A DNA stretch of 64,000 nt from Verticillium longisporum (lineage: Eukaryota; Ascomycota; Sordariomycetes; Glomerellales; Plectosphaerellaceae), in assembly GCA_019188255.1 (NCBI GenBank), contig JAETXT010000003.1:1116001-1180000 (forward strand), read 5' to 3'. The notes under the pieces are model-generated. The model ran no database searches and was not told the origin of the DNA. It saw only the letters and a list, made by a program, of their open reading frames with translations. Shown here one piece after another: positions 20,485 through 31,064 of the stretch. The position numbers were made by a program, and so were the translations under genes. The stretch's first letter is position 1. Every line of letters starts with the position of its first letter.

Positions 20485-22163
20485 GCTTGCTCGCCTCGAC
20501 GTCGCTCGAGCTCGAACGGCCGATGCGATGCGATGCGATGCGATGCGCCGCAGTGAACGGAAGTCTCGACATGGCCGACGACTACCGTGCTCCGTAAGCG
20601 CGTCCACGCCTGCGTAGCCAAAACGCAACCCACTCCTCCAATCTCACCCAACTTCCCCGACCCGGCAACGCCGGACACAACCCAACCTCATCACTCGTCT
20701 TGGCGTTCGGCCCACTGCAGGCTGAGCCTCTGCAAGGGTGCCCATCATTCGTCAAAAATCAATCGACGCTCATCCACGGCCGCATTTTTCTCTCACCGCA
20801 ACGGCTTTCTCTCTCTGCCTTTGCCTCTCTCTCTGTCTCTCTCTCTCTAGTTTTGCGACGGACGCTTCGGGGGACGCTAGAACAGGGGAAAGCGCCGTGT
20901 ACCATTGCTCTCTAACTTAATCAATCGATACCCATCATCGCCCGCTATATTTGTTTTGTCCAGTGAATGATTGTCTGCCGTGCATCGTGGCGGCCGCGAT
21001 TGTGAATACCAAACTGTCAAGCCACGGCCTTGAATCTGAGCTAAGCAACCATGTCATGGGACGGCACTCTAGAAAGGGTGCATGGAGGTCGAGGCCCTGG
21101 TCGCTCTGACGCTGCGACGCTAAGGCTGCGCTTGACGTAAATCCCTGCCATGATGTCACTTGACGAAATGAACTTCCAGCCATCTGGGGGTCCTCTGTCT
21201 GGGCGGCCGCTTCAGCCAGCCCGAGCCCGGCCAAACCGAACGGGTCAGAGTCATGGGAAGCAGAATGAAGAAGAAAAAAAACAAGACTGGTAGATATTGC
21301 AGGCGAGAGAGAGACAACACACAAGTTGATGCTTCCGTCAAGCAAAGAATGCCAGCCAGCCTTGTAAGGGGAAGAAAAAAAGTGGTCGACGGGCTTTTGG
21401 TCCATTCGCTGCTGCACACAATTCATTCTACAGGTCAGGACAGAAGAAAGTCCGAAAAAACGCCTGGGCCCGAGGCCTCCCCATGTCGACAACGCCTGCT
21501 GGCTGTCCTTGCGTATCGATCGTCCCTGGCCCTGCCGTTGTCTTCCTATCTACGTGATTCCGTTCCCCGCCAGCTCCCGGGGGTATGTGTGAGTCCTGGG
21601 ACCTCATGGGACGCGTACGCCAGCTCGGCATAGTGGGGGGTGTTTTTCGCAAAACGCAGCGATTGGCGCCTTGCCCCTCCCCCCATTCTCCCTCCCCGGC
21701 CATCATCGCCATGCCAGTTCTTTTTGTTTGCGCCGACGAACTGGGAAGGTTCCAAAGCCGGATTCGACTCAGGGCAGGGCGGGTCAGGTGTCGCAGGGAA
21801 GAGCGATTGCTGAGACCTGTTCTCACTCCTCACGTCGTGTGGCCTGCTTCCTCTGGAATGCTGACGGCGCTATCGATCTGACGGCGGCTGGCGGCGGAGG
21901 GATTGCTGTGGCTTGCCATGCTCGTGTGGCGCCTGTACTTTCCTGGCATATCGTGACTGACCGCCTCCAACCCGGATGGGAATGAACAGTTGGTCCTCGA
22001 GGCCGCTGTGGTGAGCTACAGTCCGCGCCACAGTCAGAGGATCATGATGATGGCTGGCATGTCACTCGGCTGGTGGTCGCAGAAAGAAGGATGAGAAAGA
22101 AAATAAAATCACACACACATCACGGGGAGCGGCGCAGATGGTAGAGATGGGAGCCATCGTTGT
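20485..22163. other. Intergenic region between convergent pmp3 and the YGR210C-like gene
   Basis: About 1.7 kb containing the CGATG repeat, a CT microsatellite (20805-20850) and no gene I can support. Confidence 0.4.
20521..20545 (+). repeat. (CGATG)5 short tandem repeat in the pmp3 3' flank
   Basis: Five perfect CGATG units lie 36 bp after the pmp3 stop codon, probably in the 3' UTR. Confidence 0.95.
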
Positions 22164-23653
22164 TCATGCTCTACCCACTTTGAACGACAGGATCTGCAAT
22201 GACGGTCAGCAGCGCCTCTGGTAACATCCGCAATCGCAGGGTCCCTCACATCGTGTTTGCCGACGGACACGAGGTCGTCCTCGGACACGCGCGTGCCGCC
22301 GACGCCCTCAACAAAGGCCACGGGCGCGTCGCCCATGACCTTGCGCGCCACGTCGCCGACGGTCGAGTTCTTCTTGACGAGGACGCAGTCGCGGAAGACG
22401 GCCTTGGAGTCGCTGGCGCCCGACGAAAACGTCGCCGTGTTGCGCACGGGGAATACGGGCACCAGCCCCAGCAGGTCCGCCGCCTTGGACAGCACCTGGT
22501 TGACGCCCGTCGAGCCGAAGCGGTACAGCACCATGTCCTTGAGGTTCTCGATCCGGTTCCGGTTCTTCTCGTCGAGCTCCTTGAGCCCGCCGCCCGTCGG
22601 GTCGCCCTGCTCGATGAGGTCCTCGCGCGTGTCCACAAACTCGCTGCCCTCGGTGTACTTGATGTACCCCTGCTTGGCCATTTTGCGCAGGAAAATCTCC
22701 GAAATAGCAGAGCACACGGCAATCGTGTCGGGGTTCTGCATCTTGGCAATCTTGCTGATGTTCTTGTCGGCGTCCGGGTGGTCAATCTTGTTGAGCGCAA
22801 TGACGGTCGGAAACTTTTCGTCCGTAAAGGCGTTGACGACGCGGTCGACCATGGCCTCGTCCCACTCCTCGAGCGGCTCGCGCACGCCGAGCCGGTCGAG
22901 CGCCCGCGCCACGACCGTCGCCGTCGACCCGTAGCCCGAGAACTGGTTCTGCAGCGTCTCGACGGCCGTCGCCTTGATGGCCACGTGCCGCCGCCGGATG
23001 CTCCCCACTTCTCCCACAGGTTGCCCTTGATCCACGCCACAATCTCGCTGCGCAGCCAGGCAATGTCCACCGAGGGGTCGTACCCGCGCGTCTCCTTGCC
23101 CTCGGCGTCCACCGTGCCGCTGGCGTCGACGACGTGGATCAGCGCGTCCGCGTGCCGCAGGTCGTCGAGGAACTTGTTCCCGAGCCCCTTGCCCTGGTGC
23201 GCCCCCGGCACCAGGCCCGCCACGTCGAGCAGCTCAATCGGCACCGACCGCGTGCCCTCGACGCACGAGCCGTAGTTGGGCTTGCACCTGTCCGATACGC
23301 CGTGCCGCGCGCATGCGCACGGGATCTGGAGGTAGCCTATAGCGCGCTGCGGGTCGATCGTTGTGAAGCTGTCATCATCAATGTCTTGTCAGTCGGACGT
23401 GTTTCGGTCGGCGGGGCGGGAGCCATGAGCCTACGGGAAGTTTCCTGTTGTTCATAAATCCGTCAGCGCGCCTGTCCACGTCTTGCCAAGCTTCTTCTTC
23501 TTCTTTTTATTTTTTTTGCGCCCATTGTGAAAGGAGCAAGAGGAGGAGGGGCTACCAACCGACTTTGGACGTTGCGTCCGTCAGGCTGTTGAGCGTCGTG
23601 CTCTTGCCGGCAGACGGCTTGCCGACAAGGCCGATGAGCGGGTCTCGCGGCAT
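22164..23653 (-). CDS. Obg/YchF-related GTPase, YGR210C type, with a 10-nt microexon and an apparent 1-nt frameshift
   Basis: Predicted exons are 23653-23560, 23444-23435 (10 nt), 23368-22250 and 22193-22164, about 417 aa, close to yeast YGR210C. The G1 loop is [17 protein letters not shown]. The microexon completes SKVGNFPFTTIDPQ, the switch I region. G3 is [20 protein letters not shown], and the NKxD-type G4 motif is [10 protein letters not shown]. The C-terminal part ([18 protein letters not shown] and the TGS-like end ILSFKVGRA) also fits. The family is found in archaea and eukaryotes, and its precise role is unsettled. At the run 23006-23003 (CCCC on +) one base appears to be missing. 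Restoring it joins NLWEKWG to [11 protein letters not shown] in one frame. Introns are 115, 66 and 56 nt with CTGAC-type branch sites. Confidence 0.88.
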
Positions 23654-24053
23654 CTCGTCTGTGTCTTCTCTTCAAGACTTGCACCGACAGTGTGGTCGTG
23701 TTGGTGCCGAGGGATCGAGGAGAGCGCCCCGCGGTTTCTTGCGCCGACCCTGGGAAAGTCGCCGTCGCAGAAGTTGCAGCGCCCTATAAAGTCTACAAGA
23801 GGGACCGATGGTGGGGTGGTTCTGGTCCTAGTGGCGGGGTACTTTTCAAGCCGCGTTTGGAGGGTAAGCGGGATACAGTGTAGGAAGGGCTTAGACGAAT
23901 GCACCTATGCAAGTATAAAAGAAATGGTGGTCTCGGCCACGACGATCTTCAGGCGACACTTTTTATTTATTTATTTACAAGGCTGGTGTTCAAAGTTGTA
24001 TCACACTCAGATATCTACTGACGTCTCCAGCTCCCCGACCGGCGGAGCTCACA
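23654..24053. other. Promoter of the YGR210C-like gene / 3' flank of the TRP-like gene
   Basis: 400 bp between two minus-strand genes. No ORF or repeat of note apart from an AT-rich stretch (TTTATTTATTTA) near 23960-23975. Confidence 0.4.
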
Positions 24054-26561
24054 TTACCTGGGCGCCCCAGGAGGTGCAGACGAGTTTGGCGGTCGCGTTG
24101 GCTCTGGCGGCCACTGCAATCCATTGTTCGGCCGTACCACCTGAAAACCCCTTTCCTCCGCCGCTGGTGGTGCTTCTTGGCCTGTTAGTTTCGTCCAGAA
24201 GCTGGATGACACGGATCGTATCGTAGGACGGACTGCTGCCGACTCGGCCAGTTGTCCAGTTGCAATCGCCGCCTGTGGCGCTCCTGGTTGCGGAACCATG
24301 TAATAGAGATCTGATTCTCGGAACGAATAGTCGTTCCACCTCGGCCCCAGCGGTCTGCCTTGGCTTTCGCCACTCGATGACGGCGAGCCATCCGCACTAA
24401 AGGAGGACGAGCTCGAAGACTCCGAGGTTCGAAGTGGTGAAACTGTGTCATACTCGTTCTTCGGTTCCATAATAGCGCCAAATGTGACAGATGTATTGAC
24501 CAGTGGCGAGACGGCCCTTGATGGCCCTCGGGACGAGCTGGAAGATACGGTTTGCGTCGTACTCCCGACCTTGGAACGAAGGTCTACGGAGTCTTGACTG
24601 CGGACTGAAGAAGGACGCGGCGAGCGAAAGTAGTGGCTCGCAGGGGTCTGCGGTGTATTGAGGCGCTGCACATTGGTGCTTGTCGGTCGGCCCAAAGTTC
24701 TATTGGAAAGAGGCGTCTGGCGGCTGTTTAGATTGGCATTGGGACCGGCCGGGCTGGGCAAGTCGACATGAGCCCGGTTGAGGTCTGTCCGTGAAACTTG
24801 ACGTCGCCGCAGTTCGCGGAGGCCGTATACCTGACTGGTTGTTAGTTCATCGGTTCGAGTCGCGATTTTGGTAAAAAAAAAGGTTGGTGTCTCACCTCTG
24901 GTTTCGACGCGTTGAGGTGCCTGGCGCATAGAACGACCAAATAATAGACAGCGGGTCCTAGGAAGCCACAGAACAGCATTGTGCTATGTATGAGCAGGAT
25001 AGCGTATCCAATTGCGCTCTTGACATGCATATTGGCGACCCCAGGCATGAAGGCGATCATGAGAGCCAACGTGACGAGTCTGGAAAGGGCAGATATTGTG
25101 CCGACTGACCAGGCGGGATACGCTTGGAAGCCAAAGATACAAGCGAGAAGCACCAACTCGCAGGCAATAAGCATAGGCAACTGGACCAGAGGGGTAATCT
25201 GCAGGCCGCCCACAGCAGCGCCGCGGATGAAGGCCAGAACAAAAAGAACCACGATGAAGGCTTTTCCATACTGGTCGCTCGACGTGGACGCAGATATTTG
25301 CTGGTACCGCTTGGAGTCGAAAACCAGAAGACCGAGGCTTCGCACGGGAATCTGGCGTACAAGCCAGACAAACGCAGCGATGATGATAACAATCAACAGA
25401 GCGGCCAGTGATGTGTGATAACCAGGCAGCAGGGCGGCGTAGGTGATCTGGTAGCAAGAAAGGGCTATGAGAGGCATGGTGAAGTATGAAAGAACAACGC
25501 GGAGAACGCGGTTGACTCTGTGTTGCAAACCATGGTTCATGACGACCGCCTGCGCCGCCATGTCAGTCTCGCCGATCCGAGGCGCACCAAGGCGGATGCA
25601 CTCAAGTAACGCAGCAGCAAAGGCAACAACAACGACCATGGCGATGACCAAGTTTGTCCAGGTGGTCATGGTGGCAGGGGTGCCTACGATCTGGTGCATC
25701 AGATCGAAGCCGTGCGTGCCTCCGTAGGTACCGTTGATCTCGAAGATACCGTCCGCGCTGCCAGGATAGACACGACCGTGGGTGATGGGGCCTGTGAGGA
25801 ACAGAGAGTACCAGTTCAGCTTGCTCACAGCTGGGCGGTAGAATCCGGGATACCAAAGACTGAGGCTGCCGGTCAAGAAGATGAACTGGAGGTACTGCAG
25901 ACAGTCGCCTACATGCGGCAGGACGGGACGAGCCGAGGGAGCCTCTTCGTCTGATTCGTCATCTCCTGTGAGGCGGATGGGCCTATCAAAACAGCTGCGT
26001 AGGATGCCGACGGCGAGGATGAAGAGGAAGAGGCCAAAAGGAGCCCAGCGCAGTGTCGAGGATACGGTAGGGCGCAAGGCAGGTGTGATGTTTGCCTGGA
26101 GGCAGACCAAGGCGTCGCCAGTCGCAGCAGAGGCTAGGTAGATATCCGAATGGAACGTCGACAGCGGGCTCAGGCGGCCCAGGTCTTGGGTGATCAAGGT
26201 GCTAGATGCATTGACCATTGTGTAGCGCCCCTGATGAACCGGTTTGCATGTGGTGAGCACATGTTGTTCGTAGCGGGCTGTGCCTGTGAGAGTTTCGACA
26301 GTAAAGTCGACGGTCATTTGAAACCTGGCGATCGCAGTGGTGCTCGTCGCCAACTAGTAGGTCAACGACCCAGGCGAGATGCTGGTGACCGTCATCGGCG
26401 GTCTCGATGCTCGCACTCAGGCTGGAGATGCCCGGCAGCTGCTGCTGTGGTGGCGGCACTGGCACCCGAGAAGAAGCCGGGTCACAAAGCTGATACTGAA
26501 CATAGGACGCCGGGACGGATGAGATCAGAAGGCTCAAGAGGCCGAGGCGATGTGCGAGCAT
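24054..26561 (-). CDS. ML-like/TRP-domain membrane protein (FLC/TRP-like family)
   Basis: ATG at 26561 starts a signal peptide (MLAHRLGLLSLLISSVPASY) followed by YVQYQLCDPASS, the usual opening of fungal ML-like domains. The frame changes near 26352, and the lumenal domain continues with ARFQMTVDFTVETLTG. Then come about nine membrane spans, e.g. WAPFGLFLFILAVGIL, NLVIAMVVVVAFAAALLECI, LAALLIVIIIAAFVWLV, LIACELVLLACIFGFQAYP and GFLGPAVYYLVVLCARHL. A 65-nt intron (24895-24831, branch CTAAC) leads to a 258-residue Ser/Pro-rich cytosolic tail. The total is roughly 810 aa. The family includes yeast Flc1-3 (ER haem/FAD and calcium-related carriers) and S. pombe Pkd2. Which paralogue this is cannot be told. 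The junction at 26352 needs one surplus base removed, two added, or an intron I could not define. Confidence 0.8.
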
Positions 26562-27561
26562 GGCAGTGGCCCTTTGCCGTTCAGGACTTTGGGCGACCGA
26601 GGGCGGAGCTACGCATTGGCGGAACGTTGAGCAGGCCGGGACTGATGCTGCAACTATTTGCCAGTACGTGGAGGACGTTCTCGGTCGATCGTGGTTTGTA
26701 CAAGATGCGGCACGTTGGATCAGGGACTTTGACGCGCAGGTCAAGTACGACCGACTGGACTAACCCCTGAACCAGAAATCGATTTTCATCCCCACTTGGC
26801 TTCTAACGGTTGCCTGTAGCGTGTGTCGGGCCCTTCGTCGATTGCCGGTAATCCCCATGACAGTGCTGACTCGGGGAACGGGTTGTCGCCACCCCTGCCT
26901 CGTTGGATCTTAGGTAGCATGGGCGGGATCGTATCGTGGAGAATCAGGGTTTGCATACGAACAAAGAGAGAGAGGCAAGGGGGCAAGACGGGTGAGATGC
27001 CCTCAATCGGGATGGCGCGCGCCGTGCTCGTGTGTTTGATGCTTGGGAGACCAACGTGTCCTGGATGCATCGATGGTCTTTTTGAGAGATGGGTAGATGT
27101 GAAGAAGTGAGTCGATGGACAGAGAAGCTGCATGCGTGTAGGTGCGTACCTAGGTACCTACCTACGTGCATCTGGGCGCCTGGTAATGGGGAAGCACCTT
27201 GGCACCGCGGTACCGCCCCCTTCACATGATCTCATCGCACTCGCACTGCTCTGCCTACCTTGAGTAGGTACCTAGGAAAAGTGTCAACGATGGCTGGGTG
27301 TCGCCTTCCTGTCCGCCTCCTCGCATCACGCATCACGCCTGCCCCAGTCGGGATGCCGCCGTCGCCATAACGCCGTTATGCCCGAGATTCTTCCCGCTGC
27401 TTCCTACTTTACATCATGCTCCCGCCCTTCATCACATGGCGACGACCAGAACATGTCTCCATTCGCGCCTTGAATCTGTCTTCTTTCGTTGCTTGAAGCG
27501 TTGTACACCTCCCTCCACGCCTTCCGTCCGCCATCATCCCACCCCCTCAGCACTCTCCACC
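26562..27561. other. Divergent promoter region between the TRP-like and GDPD genes
   Basis: 1.0 kb without a credible gene. Two clusters of GGTACCTAGGTACC-type strings lie at 27138-27166 and 27253-27276, 290-420 bp before the GDPD start. Confidence 0.45.
27138..27166. repeat. GTACCTAGGTACCTACC palindromic motif cluster
   Basis: Contains the perfect palindrome GGTACCTAGGTACC-like core (GTACCTAGGTAC) followed by CTACCTAC. A second, weaker cluster follows at 27253-27276 (CTGCCTACC...GTAGGTACCTAGG). Confidence 0.65.
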
Positions 27562-28781
27562 ATGGCTCTCACCGAGACAGCGCCCCTCCTTGGCTCCAAT
27601 CAACCTCACATTCCGTCAGGTGAGCTTTAACCTCCTCGCTCCGTCACGCAGGCTCTGCAGCCCGGATGAAGCAAAAGGGAACAAGTGAAACGGAATGAGT
27701 AGTCTTGCTGATGCGCCAAACCTGTTCAGCGCCATGGTCCAAAGCGCTGCCATCCGCCAGGGACCCGGCACGCCGCCTGCCGCAAGCCATTGCTCACCGT
27801 GGCTACAAGTCTCGCTACCCCGAGAACTCCATGGCCGCCTTCCGCGCTGCCGTCAACGTCGGCACGCACGCCATTGAGACGGACATTCACCTCTCGGCCG
27901 ACCATGAGGTCGTCCTCTCCCACGACGGCAACCTCAAGCGCTGCTTCGGCGTTGATAAGCCCGTCAGCGCCTGCCCGTGGTCCTACCTGGCCACCCTGCG
28001 CAGCCTGCGCGCTCCTCACGAGCCCATGCCCCGCCTCGTCGACCTGTTGCGCTACCTCGCCGAGCCTGGCCGCGACAAGATATGGATCCTGCTGGATGTC
28101 AAGGTCGACGACGACCCGGACGCCCTGCTGAGCGCCGTGGCCGACGCTGTCGACGCCGTGCCGAGATCGGATGGCCTGGCCTGGGACCAGCGCATCGTCG
28201 TCGGCTGTTGGACGCAGGACTTCCTCCACGCCTCGCTGCGCCATCTCCCGTCCTACTCGCCCGCCCACATCTCCCACTCGCCCTACAACTCGAACCGCTT
28301 CCTCGACTGCCCCGAGTATGCCGGCCTGTCGTTCAACATGCTGCAGCCGACGCTCGTAGGTCCTCATGGCAAGCGCTTCATACAACGTGTCAGGGCGGCC
28401 CCTGATGCCGAGGAGCGCCGCTTGTACGTGTGGACGGTGAATCAGGTCGAGTGGATGGAGTGGTCGATCGAGAAAGGCATGGACGGCGTCGTGACGGATG
28501 ATCCTGCTGCGTATCTGGACGTCCTGAAGCGGTGGGAGGAGGCTGCTGCCGAGGGGTCCGAGACTGGGAGCAACGCAGCTGAGCAGCAGGCCTCGTCCGG
28601 CATCGAGAGTCACCCGCCGGTCGCGGCCAAGACGACTGTCACTGGCTTGAGGCGCTGGACCTGGCTGTATGTCCAGGTCGCGGCGATCCAAGTTCTCCTT
28701 GTGCTCCTGACACCCTGGCTTGCGCGACGCTCAAGGTGGAAGTTCACCAAACCCAGCAAGAAGAGCGTGCCCAAGGCATGA
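27562..28781 (+). CDS. Glycerophosphodiester phosphodiesterase-family lipase, PGC1-like, tail-anchored
   Basis: Exon 1 (27562-27619) codes for MALTETAPLLGSNQPHIPS. A 110-nt intron leads to exon 2 (27730-28781), for a total of 369 aa. GDPD catalytic motifs are present: AIAHRGYKSRYPENSMAAF (catalytic His-Arg and the Glu-Asn pair), AIETDIHLSADHEVVLSHD (metal-binding Glu/Asp and second His), DKIWILLDVKVDDD, and VYVWTVNQVEWMEW plus GMDGVVTDDP near the end of the barrel. A single C-terminal hydrophobic segment (WLYVQVAAIQVLLVLLTPWLA) followed by Arg/Lys suggests a tail anchor. This architecture is that of yeast Pgc1, a phosphatidylglycerol-specific phospholipase C on ER/lipid droplets and mitochondria. 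Substrate identity here is inferred from architecture only. Confidence 0.88.
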
Positions 28782-29067
28782 TGATCCCCTGAGCCCTTCA
28801 CTGCATTGTGTTTTGGATTCGAAACTAGATTTTACTCGCCAGCGTATACTTCTGATCACGATGATCTGACCATATCCCTCTTCATGTGCCCAAGGTGACC
28901 AGAAGTAGGTCAAGTAAATGAACGTCCCATGCCCGTATTCCCAACGTTCAACACCCAACGCCTCGCCCCATTTGCGCCCTTTATCCTTACCAAGAAAGGA
29001 GAAAAAAAATCGAGATTCGAAGGGGGAAAAAACGCCGTGGCCCAGTATCCGGCCCAACATGGTCACA

Positions 29068-29583
29068 TCACGCCTTTTGCTCTTTGATGACGCTCTCCCA
29101 ACTTCCCAGAGACCAGAGACTTCCCTTCCTCTCTCCTTCGATGCGCGGCTCGTGGTCCCCGTGGCCCTGCTGCTGCTCCTCCTTCTTCTTCCGACGGAAA
29201 ATGTTGCCAGCACCTCCGATGCCCACGCGTCCGACGCCTGACTTTTCGCGCGCCCGCGCCCTGGCAATCTCCTCCTCGAAACTGACGGCCGGCCTCTCCC
29301 CCGCCGCGTGCACGTTACCTGCGCCGCCGATGCCCGAGTAGAACCGCCGCGTCGAGCTCGAGGGGGCTGCCGTCCGGGCCGTCGATGGTCCCGCCGACGA
29401 AGCAGCCGTTGGGGCAGGGGCAGAGGCAGAGGCAGAGCCGGAAACGGAGGATGAGGAGGACGCCTTCGAGGGCGCGGCGCGGAAGGTGTTTCCGGCGCCG
29501 CCGCGGCCGGTGTGGATGCGCGTGTTGGGCGCGGCGGTCGGGCGCGGGGTTGTCACGAGGAGGTTGGAGGATGTCGTCGCCAT
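29068..29583 (-). CDS. DUF3602 (Par32-like) protein with GGAGN repeats
   Basis: A single-exon ORF of 171 aa starting at ATG 29583. Three copies of a [R/I]GGAGN motif occur: RGGAGNTFR (about residue 28), GIGGAGNVHA (about 84) and GIGGAGNIFRRKKKE (about 122). They are separated by Ser/Ala-rich spacers and one charged helix (FEEEIARARAREKSG). This is the hallmark of DUF3602 proteins. In yeast the family member Par32 uses such repeats to bind and inhibit the ammonium transporters Mep1/Mep3 when TORC1 is low. Otherwise the protein looks disordered. Whether this one acts on ammonium transport is an inference from the family. It is convergent with the GDPD gene, 286 bp away. Confidence 0.85.
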   Translation of the reverse strand: MATTSSNLLVTTPRPTAAPNTRIHTGRGGAGNTFRAAPSKASSSSSVSGSASASAPAPTAASSAGPSTARTAAPSSSTRRFYSGIGGAGNVHAAGERPAVSFEEEIARARAREKSGVGRVGIGGAGNIFRRKKKEEQQQGHGDHEPRIEGERKGSLWSLGSWESVIKEQKA

Positions 29584-31064
29584 GATTAATTGATCTTTTC
29601 TCGACTCTTTCTCTCCTTCTTTGTGCGGCCGACCCTTGCGATGTCGAGAAGCTTTGTTTTTTGGGAGAAGGGGGGGGGGGACTGAAATCGCCGGTCGAGT
29701 CCGTGGCTCTTAACTGCGTTGAGGTGAAGAGCGAAGAGAGAAGAACGCTCAAGGAAAGCCCCGATGCAAATCAATCGCTCTTGCACGTTGATCCTCGCCT
29801 TTTTGGATATTTGGTATGAAATGGTCCGCAAAAGAGGTATGAACAACGGCCCCTACGTCGAGCAAGTCGGTGGGAGCCCTACCAGATATATACTTACTCT
29901 CTCCACCTCGGCCGCCGTACCGACATTTGCGTCCAAATGCCATCGAACACACTTCGAGAGCAGCCTGACCCCCGCCGGACGAATCAAATACACGCCATTT
30001 AGTGTTCATTTTTACCGCTCCCAGGGCCCATGCCGCAACTGATCATCGCAATGATGAGCTGCTTCCTTCGGGGGAGGGGAGAGAGCGAAGGCAGAGCAGA
30101 GTTGGGGTTAGCGGTGCGGAAAACCAAACGATGGGGTAATTGTAGAGTAAGAGAAACAGGCCCGGCCCCACCGCCAGAGACACCGCGTGATGGTCCGTCA
30201 TGCCGCTGGCCGCCCACGGTGAGCTACCGGTAAGGCGGCCAGGTAGCTTAGCTACCTGCTACCTAATTACTTATCTGATGTCAGATCAAGCGGTGGCGGT
30301 GACGGTAACAGTGACGGGTCTAGCAGTGTGTCAACCCGCGAGTCCCGACATCCATTGGCTCACTGGTTGGTCTTCATACTACACCCGTCGCTGGGGATGA
30401 TCAAAAACACTTGAATGAAGAAATTGCTGGGGAAAAACACATTGGCATCTACGCATCCTTGCCTTGGTCGTGGAACAACGCTATGCCTCAAGATCAGAAG
30501 CACATCACGCATCATTGACAATTGCGGTTGCAGAGCAAGGCGAATCGCCGCTGGTATTAAATACACCCCTGGAAATGGGCCCATGCCCCTAATAAGCTAT
30601 CCATCCATCCGCTTGTCGAAATCAGCTCGACTGGTTGCCTCGCGCAAACCCTCCTTGAAGATATTGGAAATGTCCAAATCTGTCAAACCCATGCCATGCC
30701 CTGCTCTGTTCCTCTACCCTGCAGGCCGTTTGGCCTCTGCAGCAACTCCCCTAGAAGCAGCTGTAATCGCGGCAAAAACGCAAAGTGCTCATTTGCGTTG
30801 TCATCCCGAGGTAAACTACAGCAGCCATATGCTGGCTCTCTCTCCCGGTTTCACTCATTCAACTGCTCTTCTCCGTCGGTCTCTGCTGGCTCTCAGTTGA
30901 TGCCTGGCAGAATCGCAGTCTCGCCTCATGATTATAAAGAATAATAGGGTGTGCATCGAAGCTATCCAGCAGCATCGACCAGATCGGGAGTAGGGTGTTT
31001 GTGCAAGTCAAACTCATCGTCGCAGAGGACGGAGTAGGTTGTGTAAGTTTGTCTTCTCCCTCTT
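29584..31064. other. Intergenic region
   Basis: About 1.5 kb of promoter for the DUF3602 gene and 3' flank of the large disordered protein gene. It contains a run of GGTAGC/GCTACC strings at 30225-30270 (inverted-repeat-like AGGTAGCTTAGCTACCT) and no supported gene. Confidence 0.4.

Noticed and set aside
20805..20850. CT-rich repeat as a possible functional element
   Set aside because: Simple low-complexity pyrimidine tract of a kind common in fungal intergenic DNA.
22199..23275. 358-codon + strand frame
   Set aside because: Antisense shadow of the YGR210C-like GTPase exon.
27726..28691. 321-codon - strand frame
   Set aside because: Antisense shadow of the GDPD gene.
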